Assembly: GCA_947627765.1 (NCBI GenBank)
Contig: CANQXA010000005.1
Coordinates: 1-64,000, forward strand
From: an uncultured Clostridia bacterium
GTDB lineage: Bacteria > Bacillota > Clostridia > Christensenellales > Borkfalkiaceae
Reading direction: 5' to 3'
DNA length: 64,000 nt
A program made the translations under genes and the position numbers. How positions within the stretch are numbered: the first letter of the stretch is position 1; each line of letters opens with the position of its first letter. Positions 62,920 through 64,000 of the stretch are shown piece after piece. A model generated the notes under the pieces. It searched no databases. It saw nothing but the letters and a program-made list of their open reading frames with translations, and was not told the origin of the DNA.

Positions 62920-63660
62920 ATGAAAGAGATCATAGAACGGTTCGATTCGGGCATGAAAGAACGTGCGCGGCTTGAATCCGAATGGGACATTTTGCAAGAG
63001 ACGGGAAACGCCCCGCGCATCGAGGCGGCGGTTGAAGAGATTACGGCGGCAAGACAAAAGGGCTATTTCTCTCTTGCGGGCGAGAGCAAGGGAAGGTATC
63101 TTTTATCGGCGTGCGATTTCATCGTCGGAGGAGCCGCAAACTGCTCCTATCTTCTCTACCAAGCGGGCGCGACGAGGGTGGACGCACTCAAATATCATCT
63201 CCCTTTCGAGCGGTTTGTCAATCCTCTCCTGCGCGGCGTGGCGGAAATCCCTTTGGTCGCAAGACCGCAAAAGTCTGCCGTGTCGCAAGAGGCCGATCTG
63301 ATTGCCCTGTTGACAAAAAAAGGTTTTGGGGAAGAAATACGGACGCCGTGCGAACGGACGGACGGCGTGATGAAGGAAGTCTTACAAGAGACGAACGGCC
63401 GGCTTCTCTTTCAGGAACAGTTGATCGAACTTTTGCATGAAGTCGGCGGATATTCTTACGCCGAGGCGGATATGGTACGCCAAAGCCTTGCCAAGAGACA
63501 TCTTCAATATGGCGGGAAGCTCCTTGAGGAGCAGTTCGTGGGGCGTGCAAAAGAGCGCGGATATACACAAGGCAACGCGCAGGAGATCTTTCAAGAAATG
63601 GTGCAATGCGGCATAAAACTTGTGCCGAAGTGCGCGCTTCTCGGAGAGTTGTTGAACTGA
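62920..63660 (+). CDS. Truncated DnaE-like protein lacking polymerase catalytic residues
   Basis: A 246-residue protein; GAGG precedes the ATG at 62920. Residues 65-100 ('SACDFIVGGAANCSYLLYQA', 'VDALKYHLPFERFVNP') match the DNA polymerase III alpha segment normally followed by the catalytic PD[FI]D[VI]DF. Here that motif is missing ('LLRGVAEIPLVARP'). Residues 150-200 ('LLFQEQLIELLHEVGGYSYA', 'EADMVRQSLAKRH') match the DnaE finger segment 'YQEQVM...GYSLGEAD..RR'. The later 'AGYGFNKSHA' motif is also absent. PHP and beta-binding parts are not present. It cannot be an active polymerase; a regulatory or structural replisome-derived role is possible. Confidence 0.75.
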   Translation: MKEIIERFDSGMKERARLESEWDILQETGNAPRIEAAVEEITAARQKGYFSLAGESKGRYLLSACDFIVGGAANCSYLLYQAGATRVDALKYHLPFERFVNPLLRGVAEIPLVARPQKSAVSQEADLIALLTKKGFGEEIRTPCERTDGVMKEVLQETNGRLLFQEQLIELLHEVGGYSYAEADMVRQSLAKRHLQYGGKLLEEQFVGRAKERGYTQGNAQEIFQEMVQCGIKLVPKCALLGELLN

Positions 63661-63679
63661 AAAAATGGGAGAAAAGGCA

Positions 63680-64000
63680 ATGAATTTGAACGATGAATTT
63701 CGCTCCGCAAAAATGATTTACACGGAAAATACCGATACCATGTCCGAGGTAGCGGCGCAATTTTTGAACCAGGACAAAAAATGTCTTTGTTTTTTGCGGG
63801 CGACGCCAAGCGCGATCTTTATGCAAAAACTCTTATGTGCGCTTGCGGGCGTCGCGTATGAAAACACGCAGGACGGAACCGCGGGTGAGACGGAATGGGC
63901 GCGGCTCGTTATCGCGGCGAATCGGCTCGCCTCGGGCGACCTGCAAATCGACAGCGGCGCCGTGAGCGACGGGGAGATCTCGGCAAAATGCAAGAGATTC
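63680..64000 (+). CDS. DnaB-helicase-like protein without Walker A (partial, runs off window)
   Basis: The first 107 codons of a gene that continues past the window. The ATG at 63680 follows GGAGAAAAGG and lies 20 bp after the DnaE-like gene. 'VAAQFLNQDKKCLCFLRATP', 'IFMQKLLCALAGV', 'TEWARLVIAANRLASGDLQI' and 'ISAKCKRF' align with the DnaB C-terminal domain from just after its Walker A to the 'R.KCRRL' helix. The Walker A itself (GxxxxGKT) is not there: the protein starts where that loop should be. So it lacks ATPase ability unless supplied in trans. Confidence 0.65.
   Translation, partial: MNLNDEFRSAKMIYTENTDTMSEVAAQFLNQDKKCLCFLRATPSAIFMQKLLCALAGVAYENTQDGTAGETEWARLVIAANRLASGDLQIDSGAVSDGEISAKCKRF

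Noticed and set aside
63731-63750. A sixth copy of the CCATGTCCGA motif
   Set aside because: ATACCATGTCCGAGG occurs here within the coding sequence of the DnaB-like gene and lacks the left arm, so chance is likely.

Overview
The window looks like a chromosomal segment of an uncultured, probably gut-dwelling anaerobic Clostridia-type Firmicute (Christensenellales-like by feel; this is inference). The grounds are strong AGGAGG ribosome sites, TTGACA-17-TATAAT promoters, a rubrerythrin, HelD, DUF1292 and SLOG/DUF1273 proteins, a macro-associated HTH domain, BspA-type leucine-rich repeats, a very large repeat-rich lipoprotein and an M60-type gluzincin. No rRNA, tRNA, integrase, transposase or CRISPR array is visible.

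Layout. 1-19030: a 4074-residue lipoprotein built from bacterial Ig-like repeats, then an ABC ATPase, permease and 1172-residue exported protein, tightly coupled. 19179-24592: an ArsR-type regulator, HelD, a NatAB-like ABC pair and a convergent rubrerythrin. 24767-29320: a type IIA topoisomerase B+A operon (ParE/ParC or GyrB/GyrA). 29510-34978: a TetR regulator, a SLOG protein, two small HTH proteins behind three matching palindromes, and two tandem copies of an ABC ATPase+permease module. One paired operator-like signal lies upstream of tetR and again before the ABC operon.

35548-50879 is the most interesting part: an island, visibly more AT-rich than its flanks, that reads as one undescribed multi-gene system. 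In order it has a helical protein, a Snf7/ESCRT-III-like protein, a Vps4-like AAA ATPase with an MIT-like N-terminus, a trypsin-like protease with an MIT-like N-terminus, a 2-TM protein, an LRR/TM/Sel1 receptor-like protein, a RuvB-like AAA+ ATPase with an MIT-like N-terminus, a macro-like/HTH protein, a ClpP protease, a protein with a degenerate AAA+ region, a VirD4/TraG-like ATPase, a winged-helix/FtsK-gamma protein and a DUF1292 protein. Two signals tie it together. A short acidic motif of the form [DE]ID(Y/I)xG[IL](I/F) recurs in three proteins. A matching N/Q/G/H-rich beta motif is shared by the end of the 2-TM protein and the start of the receptor-like protein. My working model is a membrane-remodelling and proteolysis stress or defence system: the LRR receptor senses, the beta motif recruits, the AAA/ESCRT-like pair acts on membrane, and the two proteases are effectors.

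50894-53969 carries small enzymes (N-formylglutamate amidohydrolase, SGNH hydrolase, GNAT, metallophosphoesterase). 53970-55146 holds gene remnants, a nine-unit degenerate repeat array and an attenuator-like leader ahead of a MATE exporter. 56913-62654 (minus strand) is an M60-like surface protein. The right edge has two adjacent replisome-derived proteins, DnaE-like and DnaB-like, both apparently without catalytic motifs; the second runs off the window.
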